Assembly: GCF_001431505.1 (NCBI RefSeq)
Contig: NZ_LDJP01000056.1
Coordinates: 1 to 62,755, forward strand
Length of the DNA stretch: 62,755 bases
Source of the DNA: Stenotrophomonas daejeonensis
GTDB lineage: Bacteria; Pseudomonadota; Gammaproteobacteria; Xanthomonadales; Xanthomonadaceae
Direction of reading: 5' to 3'
The notes beneath the pieces were generated by a model that was not told where the DNA came from, made no database searches, and saw nothing but the letters and a program-made list of their open reading frames with translations. Of the stretch, positions 47,670 through 56,409 are shown in pieces. A program made the translations under genes and the position numbers. Numbering within the stretch: position 1 is the first letter of the stretch; the number at the start of each line of letters is the position of its first letter.

Positions 47670-48371
47670 TCAGGACCGCGTTGTCAGGTCGGGCGATTCG
47701 GGGGTGGCGTGCAGTTCGAGGCCGAACTGCCGGGCCAGGTGCGACAGCAGCACCGGCTTGACCGCGTCGATGCCCGAAGGACCGCCCAAGTCTAGCACCG
47801 AGGTCACCGCCAACCCGGCATAGCCGCACGGGTTGATGCGGTGGAACGGCTCCAGGTCCAGGCCGACGTTGAAGGCCAGCCCGTGGAAGCTGCAGCCGCG
47901 GCGCACGCGGATGCCGAGCGCGGCGATCTTGGCTCCGCCGACATAGACGCCGGGCGCGCCCTCGCGCCGCTCGGCGGCGATGTTCCACTCGTCCAGCGTG
48001 TCGATGATGGCCTGCTCGATGCGGCATACGTAGTCGCGCACGCCAATGCCGAGCCGGCGCAGGTCCAGCAGCGGGTAGACCACGATCTGGCCGGGGCCGT
48101 GGTAGGTCACCTGGCCACCGCGGTCCACGTGCAGCACCGGGATATCGCCCGGCGCCAGCACGTGCTCGGCCTTGCCGGCCTGGCCGAGGGTGAACACCGG
48201 CTCGTGCTCGACCACCCACAGCTCGTCGCCGGTGGCGTCGCCGCGCGCGTCGGTGAAGCGCTGCATCGCGTGCCACACCGGTTCGTAGGGCTGGCGCCCG
48301 AGGTCGCGTACCGTCGCCGGCAGCGGCGCGCCGCGTGCCGGGACGGCCGCGCAGGCGTTCACAGCGTCCAC
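47670..48371 (-). CDS. lipB: Octanoyl-[acyl-carrier-protein] transferase LipB
   Basis: LipB moves octanoate from ACP to lipoyl domains. The 233-residue protein has the signature [20 protein letters not shown], the catalytic Lys in [15 protein letters not shown] (near 147) and Cys in RINPCGYAG (near 181). The start is GTG at 48371, 13 bases inside the ybeD 3' end, so translation is coupled. A second in-frame GTG lies three codons later. Confidence 0.95.
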   Translation of the reverse strand: MDAVNACAAVPARGAPLPATVRDLGRQPYEPVWHAMQRFTDARGDATGDELWVVEHEPVFTLGQAGKAEHVLAPGDIPVLHVDRGGQVTYHGPGQIVVYPLLDLRRLGIGVRDYVCRIEQAIIDTLDEWNIAAERREGAPGVYVGGAKIAALGIRVRRGCSFHGLAFNVGLDLEPFHRINPCGYAGLAVTSVLDLGGPSGIDAVKPVLLSHLARQFGLELHATPESPDLTTRS

Positions 48372-48637
48372 TTCACTTCCGGGTGGTTGCGCAGGGCCAC
48401 GTGCGCGGCGTCGTACTGCTCGCGGTTGTCGGCCTTGAAGGCGATGCGCACGGACACGTACTTGCCGTTGGACGAATGCTTCCAGCTGATGCGCTCGCTG
48501 AGCACGTCCACGCCGGACAGCTGCAGCAGCCGCGGCAGTTCATGTTCCAGGCCGATGTTGGCCGCGCCCATCGCGCTGAGCTCGAAGGTGCCCGGGAACT
48601 GGAAGCCGTGGTCGGGGTTGTCGGACTTGATTTCCAT
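48359..48637 (-). CDS. ybeD: YbeD family (DUF493) protein
   Basis: A 92-residue cytoplasmic protein with the DUF493 ferredoxin-like fold: [15 protein letters not shown] and [20 protein letters not shown]. Function is unknown, although the family is consistently next to lipB and may act as a lipoate-system regulator. The ATG at 48637 (MEIKSDNPD) is used; an ATG three codons upstream is equally open. It begins the ybeD-lipB-lipA run. Confidence 0.92.
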   Translation of the reverse strand: MEIKSDNPDHGFQFPGTFELSAMGAANIGLEHELPRLLQLSGVDVLSERISWKHSSNGKYVSVRIAFKADNREQYDAAHVALRNHPEVKWTL

Positions 48638-48686
48638 GCCCGCCATTATCGGGCCGCGGGGCCGCAAACCCAAGGTCCGCATACGA

Positions 48687-48715
48687 CGAAAGGGCCGCTG
48701 GAAGCGGCCCTTTCG
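48687..48715 (-). terminator. Hairpin terminator downstream of the CsgG-like gene
   Basis: CGAAAGGGCCGCT (48687-48699) pairs with AGCGGCCCTTTCG (48703-48715) around a three-base loop, a 13-bp stem. It lies between the CsgG-like gene and ybeD, both on the minus strand. Confidence 0.7.
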
Positions 48716-48748
48716 CGGAAAGCTGCGTTGCCGTTCCTCCGGGAGCAT

Positions 48749-48800
48749 GTGCCGGCCAACGGCCGGCACCTACCGAAGGCGTACCGGCCGTGGCCGGTAC
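48749..48800. repeat. GTAG palindrome (GCCGGCC type) plus a GTACCGGCC hairpin
   Basis: On the plus strand GTGCCGGCC-AAC-GGCCGGCAC ends in CTAC at 48773. A second stem GTACCGGCC-GT-GGCCGGTAC occupies 48781-48800. The pair sits eight bases after the stop of the CsgG-like gene. Confidence 0.8.
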
Positions 48801-48807
48801 GGCGTGC

Positions 48808-49785
48808 TTATTTGGACAGTTCCAGCAGGGTGGAGGACACCCAGCCCTTGTTGCCCAGCTCGTCCTCGACCTCCCACATCACGCCTTCCTTGTTGCCGGT
48901 CGGGTACAGCATCATGCCCGGGTCCAGCGAGCGCACCGCCGCACCGGTGCCCTGGGCGTTGGCCAGCAGGCGCCCGGCACGGACCACCGTGACCGCCTGC
49001 TGGGCGCTGGCCGCCGAGGCGTTCTCCGGCAGGCCGCCGAGCTGGGCGACGATGTCGGTATAGGCCTGCAGGTAGGCCATGGTGATGACCTGGCCGATCT
49101 CGGTGTTGGCATAGCCGCCAACGCCGGCCGCGCCGAAGCCGCTGCCGCCGAACAGGCCGCCGCCGGCACCGAAGCCGATGTCGCTCTTGCGCGCCGAGCC
49201 TTCGGAGATGGCCACCTGCTCGGAGGAGCGCACGTCGGTCACGGTCAGCACCACGTCCGCGGTCTTGCTGCGGAAGTTCAGCCCGCCGATGACCGCGCCG
49301 GCCCGGCCGCCGACCAGGCCGCCGAGCAGGCCGCCGATGGCGTTGCCGCCGGCATTGCTGTTCTGCGAGATCAGGTCCGGCACCATTACGTAGTCGGCGG
49401 CCTTGATCTGGCCCTTGCCGACGTTGGAGCGGCCGCGCAGGTCGCCGCTGGCGGCCAGCTCACGCTCGTATTGGCTGGCGGCCATGCCGGCGCCGCGGTC
49501 CACCAGGGTGAAGCAGCGCGAGCGGTTGACGAACACCTTGATCAGCCGCGACGGTGCCGGCAGCTGCTGGCCGGTCCACCAGTGCGTGGAATCCTCCGGC
49601 TCGATGACCGAAATGGTGCCCAGCGGGCGCTGGCACACCGGGATCTCGGCGGTAGCCTGCTTGCGCTGCTCCTGTGCCTGGGTGCCCTTCTTCTTGAAAG
49701 CGGCCTGTGCCGGCTGGCCGACCACGGCCGCGGCGATGCCCACGGTGATGGCCGCTGCAACCAGCGGCGAGAAAACATTACGCAT
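48808..49785 (-). CDS. CsgG/HfaB-like exported protein with SH3-like C-terminus
   Basis: A 325-residue protein resembling the CsgG family (curli secretion pores and HfaB-type anchors). A signal peptide (LVAAAITVGIAAAVVGQPAQA) precedes the mature chain with no lipobox cysteine, unlike classical CsgG. Core segments are PSRLIKVFVNRSRCFTLVDR, AADYVMVPDLI and ADVVLTVTDVRSSEQVAISE. A glycine-zipper (GGLLGGLVGGRAGAVIGG) lies near 147-170, and the end (VMWEVEDELGNKGWVSSTLL) looks like a bacterial SH3. No curli subunit genes are adjacent. It is divergent from lpxR. Confidence 0.8.
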   Translation of the reverse strand: MRNVFSPLVAAAITVGIAAAVVGQPAQAAFKKKGTQAQEQRKQATAEIPVCQRPLGTISVIEPEDSTHWWTGQQLPAPSRLIKVFVNRSRCFTLVDRGAGMAASQYERELAASGDLRGRSNVGKGQIKAADYVMVPDLISQNSNAGGNAIGGLLGGLVGGRAGAVIGGLNFRSKTADVVLTVTDVRSSEQVAISEGSARKSDIGFGAGGGLFGGSGFGAAGVGGYANTEIGQVITMAYLQAYTDIVAQLGGLPENASAASAQQAVTVVRAGRLLANAQGTGAAVRSLDPGMMLYPTGNKEGVMWEVEDELGNKGWVSSTLLELSK

Positions 49786-50035
49786 GTTCGTGTAACCCCC
49801 GTTACCTGCACCGTCTGCGGTGCGTTCCATTGGCTTGGCGACCTTGCGGCGATCCCTTGGCGCCATGCGGCGCACCCGGAAGAACACGGGCCGGTCGGCG
49901 GCGATGCTACCGCAGGCACCCGGTGGTTTGCCACAACGCACGTCACCCCGCAACGATGTGATCCGCCCGGCCCCGCTGCAGTTGCCACGCCGCCCCGCTA
50001 AGCTGCGCCCTGTTTCCCGACCCGAGAACGAGCGG

Positions 50036-51079
50036 ATGAAGATTCCGGCATGGCTGCCATTGGCGTTGGCATGCGGCACGGCCCTGCCGGCCTATGCGGC
50101 CGATACCTGCCCGCGCAGCGCATTGCAGGACCACCCGCCGGCGGTCAACTTCCGCATCGACAACGACCTGTTCGGCGGCCGCGACCAGGACCAGGGCTAT
50201 ACCAATGGCGCCCTGCTCACCCTGGTATCGCCCAACCTGGCGGACTACACCGACGACCCCTGCCTGCCGCGGCTGGCGCGCTGGGTGAACCGCCACCTGG
50301 AGCGCCTGCACCCGGGCGAGTTCGAGCAGCAGAACATGATCTTCAGCTTCGGCCAGGGGCTGTTCACCCCGACCGACCACGCACGCGCGGACCTGATCGA
50401 GGACGACCGTCCCTACGCCGCGGTGCTGCTGGCCAACTTCGGCTACAACGCGCGCCACGGCGACCGCCTGCGCACCACCCAGCTGGCGCTGGGCATGGTC
50501 GGCCCGTCGGCGCAGGGCAAGCAGGTGCAGGACGCCGTGCACGGCCTGCTCGGCGACGAGAAGTTCATGGGCTGGGGCAACCAACTGCGCGACGAGCCGG
50601 TGTTCCGGCTGCTGCACGAGCGCATGCGGCGCTGGCCGTCGGCCAACGGAACGGGCTGGGGCTGGGACGCCATCGGCCACTGGGGCGGCGCGATCGGCAA
50701 CCTGGACACGCATGCCAACGTCGGCGGCGAGGCACGCTTCGGCTGGAAGCTGCCGGACGACTTCGGCAGTTCGCCGGCGCGCCCGGCCGGCGAGAACACC
50801 GCACCCACCCGCACCGGGCGCGCGCAGGGCTGGTCCGGCCACCTGTTCCTCACCGCCGACGCGCGCTGGGTGCTGCGCGACATCACCCTGGACGGCAACA
50901 CCTTCCGCAACAGCCACAGCGTGGACAAGCGCCCGCTGGTGGCCGACATCGGCTACGGCGTGGCGGTGATGCGCGGCAAGTGGAAGTTCGCGCTGGCCCG
51001 CTACCACCGCACCCGCGAGTTCGCCGGGCAGAAGGAACTGCCGGTGTTCGGCAGCTTCACCATCAGCCGGACGCTGTAA
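50036..51079 (+). CDS. Lipid A deacylase LpxR family outer-membrane protein
   Basis: A 347-residue precursor with signal sequence (LPLALACGTALPAYAA) and a 12-strand-type barrel. The N-terminal active-site segment NFRIDNDLFGGRDQDQGYTN matches the LpxR/DUF2219 family, which removes the 3'-acyloxyacyl chain of lipid A. The aromatic C-terminus is GSFTISRTL. It would remodel the LPS exported by LptD. It is divergent from the CsgG-like gene and ends at two terminator hairpins. Activity is inferred from family only. Confidence 0.86.
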   Translation: MKIPAWLPLALACGTALPAYAADTCPRSALQDHPPAVNFRIDNDLFGGRDQDQGYTNGALLTLVSPNLADYTDDPCLPRLARWVNRHLERLHPGEFEQQNMIFSFGQGLFTPTDHARADLIEDDRPYAAVLLANFGYNARHGDRLRTTQLALGMVGPSAQGKQVQDAVHGLLGDEKFMGWGNQLRDEPVFRLLHERMRRWPSANGTGWGWDAIGHWGGAIGNLDTHANVGGEARFGWKLPDDFGSSPARPAGENTAPTRTGRAQGWSGHLFLTADARWVLRDITLDGNTFRNSHSVDKRPLVADIGYGVAVMRGKWKFALARYHRTREFAGQKELPVFGSFTISRTL

Positions 51080-51096
51080 CCCGCGTCGCGCGCATG

Positions 51097-51122
51097 GAAA
51101 AACGGCAGGACAGCCGTTTTTC
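51097..51122 (+). terminator. Terminator of the lpxR-like gene
   Basis: GAAAAACGGC-AGGACA-GCCGTTTTTC is a perfect 10-bp stem with A- and T-runs, 18 bases after the lpxR stop. Confidence 0.88.
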
Positions 51123-51167
51123 ACGACGAAGCCGCTCGGAGGGCCACGCACCGGGAAGTGCGCCATG

Positions 51168-51193
51168 AAAAAGCCGGCTTGCGCCGGCTTTTT
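51168..51193. terminator. Bidirectional terminator between lpxR and dacA
   Basis: AAAAAGCCGGC-TTGC-GCCGGCTTTTT has T-runs in both directions and lies 19 bases from the dacA stop. It can end transcription of dacA on the minus strand and back up the lpxR terminator. Confidence 0.92.
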
Positions 51194-51211
51194 CGTTCGA
51201 TCGGAGCAGGG

Positions 51212-52405
51212 TCAGGACTCCCACCACATCCAGAAGGCATCCCACAGGCGCCTGAAGAAGCCGCCCTGCTCGACCGCGGCCACCGCCACCAGCGGTGCCT
51301 CGGCGATCACCTTGCCGTCCAGCGCCACCTTGACCATGCCGATCTGCTGGCCGGCGGCCACCGGGGCGACGAGCTGCCGGGGCACGTCCATGCTCGGCTT
51401 GAGGTCGTTGTAGCGGCCGCGCGGCACGCTGACCAGCAACGGCTGCGCCACGCCCAGCTGCACTTCGTCGGCCGCGCCCTTCCACAGCTTCTGCGTGGTC
51501 ACCGCCTTGCCCGGCTCGTACAGACGGTGGGTTTCGAAGAAGCGGAAGCCCCAGTTCAGCAGCGCCAGGCTGTCGTCGGCACGCTGCTTCTCCGAGCTGC
51601 CGCCCATCAGCACCGCGATCAGGCGCTGGTCGCCGCGCTGGGCCGAGCTGAGCAGGCAGTAGCCGGCGGCCGAGGTATGGCCGGTTTTGATCCCGTCCAC
51701 GCTGGCATCGCGCCACAGCAGCAGGTTGCGGTTGGGCTGGGTGATGTTGCCTACGGTGAATTCCTTGATCTTGTTGTAGGCATAGGTCTCGGGGTAGTCG
51801 CGCACGAAGGCGCGGCCGAGCAGGGCCAGGTCGTAGGCGCTGGACTGGTGGCCCTCGGCGGTCAGGCCGTGGGCGTTGACGAAGTGCGAGTCCTTCATGC
51901 CGAGCTTGGCGGCATAGCTGTTCATCAGCGCGGCGAAGGCCTCCTGGCTGCCGGCGGCGTGCTCGGCCAGGGCGATGGCGGCATCGTTGCCGGACTGGAC
52001 CGCCATGCCCTTTTCCATGTCCTCCAACCGCGCGGTCTTGTTGACCGGGAAGCCGCTGAAGCTGCCGTCGGTGCCGGCGCCGCCCTCGCGCCAGGCGCGC
52101 TCGCTCATCATCACCTGGTCGTCGGGGCCGATCTTGCCGGTCTTCGCCTCGGCCGCCAGCACGTAGGAGGTCATCACCTTGGTGATGCTGGCCGGCGGCA
52201 CCGGGGTGTGGATGTTCTCGCCGGCCAGCACCTGCCCGGTGGCGTAGTCCATCAGCACCCACGCGGTGGCGGCGGAGGGCGCCGGTGCCGGCGGGATCGC
52301 CACCTGGGCGGGCGCGGCGGCGGCCGGGGTCGGCGCGGGAGTCTGGGCGGAAGCCAGGCCAACGGCCAGGGTGGTCGCCAGGGCGGCGGCAAAGCGGAAT
52401 TTCAT
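51212..52405 (-). CDS. dacA: D-alanyl-D-alanine carboxypeptidase (PBP5/6 type)
   Basis: DacA trims the terminal D-Ala of peptidoglycan pentapeptides. The 397-residue precursor has a signal peptide, a Pro/Ala-rich linker, and catalytic motifs PPASITKVMT (SxxK near 73), VQSGNDAA (SGN near 139) and DGIKTGHTSAAG (KTG near 240). A C-terminal beta domain ends in an amphipathic membrane-anchoring helix (GGFFRRLWDAFWMWWES). It is the last gene of the mreB-to-dacA cell-wall cluster. Confidence 0.96.
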   Translation of the reverse strand: MKFRFAAALATTLAVGLASAQTPAPTPAAAAPAQVAIPPAPAPSAATAWVLMDYATGQVLAGENIHTPVPPASITKVMTSYVLAAEAKTGKIGPDDQVMMSERAWREGGAGTDGSFSGFPVNKTARLEDMEKGMAVQSGNDAAIALAEHAAGSQEAFAALMNSYAAKLGMKDSHFVNAHGLTAEGHQSSAYDLALLGRAFVRDYPETYAYNKIKEFTVGNITQPNRNLLLWRDASVDGIKTGHTSAAGYCLLSSAQRGDQRLIAVLMGGSSEKQRADDSLALLNWGFRFFETHRLYEPGKAVTTQKLWKGAADEVQLGVAQPLLVSVPRGRYNDLKPSMDVPRQLVAPVAAGQQIGMVKVALDGKVIAEAPLVAVAAVEQGGFFRRLWDAFWMWWES

Positions 52406-52498
52406 CGGAAAGCGGTTCCTGTTGCAGCGAGGAATGGAAAACGTGCCGTCATTGTAGGGGGATGCGTCGATGCGTTCCGGGCGGCACCGGGACGCGGG

Positions 52499-53641
52499 TC
52501 AGTCACGGACGATCTGCGGCTTGCCGAAACCCAGACCGGCGATGCGGCCGGCAAGTTCCGCGGCGCCGGCCAGGTCGTCGGCGCTCACCCGCAGCCGCCA
52601 CAGGGTGCGGCCGCCGCTGACCACGTCGCTGAGCGTGGCGCCGGCGATGCCGGCCGAGCTCAGCTGGCCCAGCGCGCGCGTGGCGTTGTCGCGGCTGGAG
52701 AAACTGGCGACCTGCAGCAGCACGCCGCCGAGCGTGGCCGCCACCGGCCCGGGCGGGGCCGCATCGGTGCTGGCCAGCGGTGCGGCAGCGGGCAATGCCT
52801 GTACCGCCACGGCCACGTCCTCGATGGCGGCAGCGCTGGTCACCGCCGCTTGCGGCGCGGTGGCCACGGGCGTGGCCGGCAGCCGCTCGACCAGCTGGTC
52901 CATGCGGCTCGGCGCGGCCGGTGCCGGCGTCGCGGCGATGGCGCGGTCGCGCGGTTGCCGCGGCAGGTCGTCGCCGGGCGTCAACGCGCGCACTTCCACC
53001 CGGCCGGTACCGCGCTGGGTGATGCCCAGCCGCACCGCCGCCGCGTAGCTCAGGTCGATGACCCGGCCATCGTGGAACGGGCCGCGGTCGTTGACCCGCA
53101 CCACCACCGACTCGCCGTTGTCCAGGTTGGTGACGCGGGCGAAACTGGGCAGCGGCAGGGTCTTGTGCGCGGCGGTGAACGCGTACATGTCGTAGACCTC
53201 GCGGTTGGAGGTCAGCCGGCCGTGGAACTTGGCGCCGTAATAGGAGGCGGTGCCGCGCTCGGTGTAGCCGTCCACCTTGTCCAGCACCTTGTATTCCCGG
53301 CCCAGCACCACGTAGGGCGACTTGTTGCCGACGGCCGAGCGCGGTTCGTTGCGGACCAGTGGCTCGGGGATGCAGGCCACGTCGGGCACGTAGTCGGGGG
53401 TGCTGTCCTTGACCCCGGGCCGGTACAGGCCGCCGGCGCGGTAGTGGCCGCGGGTGCCGGGGTCTTCCTGCGCGCTGGCGTAGGGCGAGCCTTCCGGGCA
53501 ATGCGCCGGCCGGCCCTGGTGGCCCTGCACCACGCTGCCCGCCGGCTTGCCGTGGCTGGCGCCGGCCGGCTTCTTCGGCGCGCTGCTGCAGGCGGCCAGC
53601 CCGAGCACGATCAGCAGCGGCGCCAGCCAGCGCGGTTTCAT
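52499..53641 (-). CDS. rlpA: Septal-ring lytic transglycosylase RlpA
   Basis: RlpA is an outer-membrane lipoprotein that cleaves glycan strands lacking stem peptides. The 380-residue precursor has a lipobox (VLGLAACSS), a double-psi beta-barrel with GTASYYGAKFHGRLTSN and RVNDRGPFHDGRVIDLS, an Ala/Pro linker and a C-terminal SPOR domain (LLQVASFSSRDNATRALGQL). Its ATG overlaps the mltB stop (ATGA). Confidence 0.95.
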   Translation of the reverse strand: MKPRWLAPLLIVLGLAACSSAPKKPAGASHGKPAGSVVQGHQGRPAHCPEGSPYASAQEDPGTRGHYRAGGLYRPGVKDSTPDYVPDVACIPEPLVRNEPRSAVGNKSPYVVLGREYKVLDKVDGYTERGTASYYGAKFHGRLTSNREVYDMYAFTAAHKTLPLPSFARVTNLDNGESVVVRVNDRGPFHDGRVIDLSYAAAVRLGITQRGTGRVEVRALTPGDDLPRQPRDRAIAATPAPAAPSRMDQLVERLPATPVATAPQAAVTSAAAIEDVAVAVQALPAAAPLASTDAAPPGPVAATLGGVLLQVASFSSRDNATRALGQLSSAGIAGATLSDVVSGGRTLWRLRVSADDLAGAAELAGRIAGLGFGKPQIVRD

Positions 53642-54762
53642 GCCGGCGGCAGCTCGCGGCCGGCGATGGCCTGCGACAGCTGGAACACGGCCATCGCGTA
53701 CATCCTGGAGAGGTTGTAGCGGGTGATGGCATAGTAATTCTGGAAGCCCAGCCAGTACTGCTTGCCGCCGCTGCCTTCCAGCGTGATCGGGGTGGCGGTG
53801 GCGCCCGCTGCGGTTACCGGGGTGAGCGGGCGGTAGCCCTGCGCGGCCAGTGCGTCGAGGGTGAGGTTGGGCGTCCAGTCGGTGGGGTTCAGTTCCTCGC
53901 GTCCGGCGTCGAGCGTGGCCGGCACCGCCACCGTGCCGCCGCGCACCCAGCCGCCCTTCTTCACGAAGTAGTTGGCGATGGAGGCGAACACGTCGTCGAA
54001 GCTGCCGAACAGGTCGCGGCGGCCATCACCATCGCCGTCCACGGCATAGTCGAGGTAGCTGGACGGCATGAACTGGCCCATGCCCATCGCCCCGGCGTAG
54101 CTGCCCTTGAGCGTGGTGATGTCCAGCTTCTCCAGCGCCGCCAGCTCGAACAGCTTGGCCAGCTCGTCGCGGAAGAACAGCTCGCGGCGCACCTCGCGTT
54201 CGAGCTTCTCCGGGTCGCCGCTGCGCGGGTACTTGAACGCCAGCGTGTACAGCGCATCGAGCACGCGGTGGTTGCCGGCATTGCGGCCGTAGCTGGTTTC
54301 CACGCCGATGATCGCCACGATCACCTCGGCCGGCACGCCGCTGCGTTCCTGCACGCGCAGCAGCTGCTCGCGGTGCTCGGCGAGGAACGCCTTGCCGCCG
54401 TCGATGCGGGCCTGGCTGATGAACATCGGCCGGTATTCGTTCCACGGCTTGACCCGCTCGGCCGGGCGCGACATCGCGGCGATGATCGGCTCGCGGATCT
54501 GCGCCTGCGCCAGCACCGATTCGATGTAGGCCGGGTCCAGCCGGTAGCGGGCGGCGGTGTCGCGGACGAAGTTGGCGCGGGCGGTCTCGAACGGCACCGG
54601 GGTCAGGTCCACCGGCGGCAGGTCGGGCTTGCGCTCCGGCGCGGCCTCGCTCGGCGCGCTGGCCGGCGGCGTGGCGCTGGTCGATGAGACGGGTTCCTGC
54701 GGCCGGGTCGCGCAGGCGACCAGGCCCAGGGTGAGACAGCAGGCAAGGGCACGACGGATCAT
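53638..54762 (-). CDS. mltB: Membrane-bound lytic murein transglycosylase B
   Basis: MltB cuts glycan strands to 1,6-anhydro products. The 374-residue precursor has a lipobox (TLGLVACAT) and the catalytic Glu in IIGVETSYGRNAGNHRVLDA (near 154). It also has the family motifs GSYAGAMGMGQFMPSSY, DGDGRRDLFGSFDDVFASIA and GFQNYYAITRYN. It overlaps rlpA, but it is separated from rodA upstream by a 522-base spacer rich in inverted repeats. Confidence 0.95.
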   Translation of the reverse strand: MIRRALACCLTLGLVACATRPQEPVSSTSATPPASAPSEAAPERKPDLPPVDLTPVPFETARANFVRDTAARYRLDPAYIESVLAQAQIREPIIAAMSRPAERVKPWNEYRPMFISQARIDGGKAFLAEHREQLLRVQERSGVPAEVIVAIIGVETSYGRNAGNHRVLDALYTLAFKYPRSGDPEKLEREVRRELFFRDELAKLFELAALEKLDITTLKGSYAGAMGMGQFMPSSYLDYAVDGDGDGRRDLFGSFDDVFASIANYFVKKGGWVRGGTVAVPATLDAGREELNPTDWTPNLTLDALAAQGYRPLTPVTAAGATATPITLEGSGGKQYWLGFQNYYAITRYNLSRMYAMAVFQLSQAIAGRELPPA

Positions 54763-54881
54763 CGGCCGAGATTAACAGGTCAAGGTCGAAATTCCAGCGC
54801 CAAGATCATGAATTGCAAGGAGAAGCGCGTGGTGAATATTGCCCTGGTGGGTGCCACAGGATTCACGACGCGCCGATTGTC

Positions 54882-54951
54882 GTAGGCACCGGGCTTGCCC
54901 GGTGCGAGGCTCTCCCGGCAAAACCCCATGCGGGGCGAGCCCCGCATCTAC
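54882..54951. repeat. GTAG palindrome doublet (CACCGGGC / GCGGGG type)
   Basis: GTAGGCACCGGGCTTGCCCG at 54882 and GCGAGCCCCGCATCTAC ending 54951 form the usual doublet. It is one of four inverted structures in the 522-base gene-free stretch 54763-55284. Confidence 0.87.
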
Positions 54952-54967
54952 GAGGCTGCTGCTGCGG

Positions 54968-55041
54968 TGTGGGAGCGAGCGTTGCTCGCGATGCTTTGGG
55001 GCTGTGCCGGTAGAGCATCGCGGCCATGCGCCGCTCCCACA
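54968..55041. repeat. TGTGGGAGCG inverted repeat
   Basis: TGTGGGAGCGAGCGTTGCTCGC (first half TGTGGGAGCG at 54968-54977) mirrors GCGCCGCTCCCACA ending 55041, with internal GCATCGCGG and CGCGATGCT also complementary. The whole could fold as one long hairpin. The family differs from the GTAG elements. Confidence 0.78.
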
Positions 55042-55085
55042 GGGTTTCCCCGGAGTCGTGACCCGGTGGGTGCTCCATCAAGAAT

Positions 55086-55132
55086 CCGGGCACCGGCCGC
55101 ACCCCCATCCCACAGGTGCGGCCGGCGCCCGG
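55086..55132. repeat. Near-perfect 18-bp inverted repeat
   Basis: CCGGGCACCGGCCGCACC (55086-55103) pairs with GGTGCGGCCGGCGCCCGG (55115-55132), 17 of 18 positions, around an 11-base loop. The flanking AATCC and GGATT can extend it. It has no T-run. It is the strongest stem in the rodA-mltB spacer. Confidence 0.85.
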
Positions 55133-55229
55133 ACCGGATTCCGACGTCGGCGGGCATCTCCCCATGCCCGTTCGACGGACCCCGGTATTGCCACGGCGCG
55201 ATGGCGGCCGGTGGCGGGCGCAATTGTGA

Positions 55230-55269
55230 GGGTTTTGTGAAGCAAATGGGATGACCGAGATCAAAACCC
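55230..55269. other. GGGTTTTG/CAAAACCC inverted repeat after rodA
   Basis: Perfect 8-base arms (55230-55237 and 55262-55269) separated by 24 bases, starting 16 bases after the rodA stop on the minus strand. It may be part of a terminator or a protein-binding site; the loop is long for an intrinsic terminator. Confidence 0.45.
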
Positions 55270-55284
55270 GTGCAATCCCCGCGT

Positions 55285-56409
55285 TCAGCCACCGTGGACC
55301 GGGCGGTGCACGCGTGCGGCCATCACCAGCCCGAACCCGGCCAGCAGCGACACCGCTGCGGTGCCGCCATAGCTGATCAACGGCATCGGCACGCCCACCA
55401 CCGGCAGCAGGCCGGAGATCATGCCGCCGTTGACCAGCGCGTAGACGAAGAACGACAGGCCGGTGGCGCCGGCCACCAGCCGCGAGAAGCCGTCGCGGGA
55501 CTCGACCGCGATCCACAGGCAGCGGCCGATCACGAACAGGTACAGCGCCAGCACCAGCGCCACGCCGATCCAGCCGAATTCCTCGCTCAGCACCGAGAAC
55601 GCGAAATCCGTGGTCTGCTCGGGGATGAAGTTCAGGTGCGACTGCGAGCCGTGGCCCCAGCCCTTGCCGGTCAGGCCGCCGGAGCCGATGGCGATCTTGG
55701 ACTGGATGATGTTCCAGCCCGCGCCCAGCGGGTCGTTGTCCGGATCGCGGAAGGTCATGATGCGGTCCTGCTGGTAGGGCCGCAGGAACGAGAACCACGA
55801 CATCGGCGCGAACACCACCACCGCCACCGCGCTGCCACCCAGCGCGCCGGCACTGATGAACCACCACCACGGCAACCCGGACAGGTACAGCACGAACACG
55901 CCGCTGGCGGCGATCAGCACCGCGGTGCCGAGGTCCGGCTGCAGCATCACCAGCGCGGTCGGCACGCCGAGGATCGCCGCGGCCACCAGCACCGTGGAAA
56001 ACCGCGGCGGCAATGGCACCCGGTTGAGGTACCAGGCCACCATCATCGGCATGCTGACCTTCAGCAGTTCGGCCGGCTGCAGGTAGAAGAAGCCCAGGTT
56101 CAGCCATTGCCGGCCGTATTTGCCGGTGCCCAGCACGAACACCGCCAGCAGCGGCAGCATCGAGATCGCATAGACCAGCGGCGTCCACGCGCGGATGCGC
56201 AGGATCGGCACCCGCGCGATCGCCCACATCGCCACCAGCCCGACGCCGAAACGCGCGCCCTGCGCCATCACCAGGCCGCTGCCGCCGGCGCTGTCCAGCA
56301 CCGCCAGGCCAATGCCCATCAGCGCGCCGAGCGCGATCAGCAACGGCCAGTCCAGCCCGCGGCCGAGCCAGTGCGCGAGGCCCTTCAGCCAGCGCAGGAA
56401 ATCCTTCAT
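55285..56409 (-). CDS. rodA: Rod-shape peptidoglycan glycosyltransferase RodA (MrdB)
   Basis: RodA is the SEDS-family glycan polymerase of the elongasome, working with PBP2. The 374-residue protein has about ten membrane spans and the motifs GTGKYGRQWLNLGFFYLQPA, KVSMPMMVAWYL, LQPDLGTAVLIAASG, HGSQSHLNFIPEQTTDFAFS, SEEFGWIG and VPMPLISYGGTAAVSLL. Its ATG at 56409 overlaps the mrdA stop. After rodA the compact operon is broken by the repeat-rich spacer. Confidence 0.96.
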   Translation of the reverse strand: MKDFLRWLKGLAHWLGRGLDWPLLIALGALMGIGLAVLDSAGGSGLVMAQGARFGVGLVAMWAIARVPILRIRAWTPLVYAISMLPLLAVFVLGTGKYGRQWLNLGFFYLQPAELLKVSMPMMVAWYLNRVPLPPRFSTVLVAAAILGVPTALVMLQPDLGTAVLIAASGVFVLYLSGLPWWWFISAGALGGSAVAVVVFAPMSWFSFLRPYQQDRIMTFRDPDNDPLGAGWNIIQSKIAIGSGGLTGKGWGHGSQSHLNFIPEQTTDFAFSVLSEEFGWIGVALVLALYLFVIGRCLWIAVESRDGFSRLVAGATGLSFFVYALVNGGMISGLLPVVGVPMPLISYGGTAAVSLLAGFGLVMAARVHRPVHGG

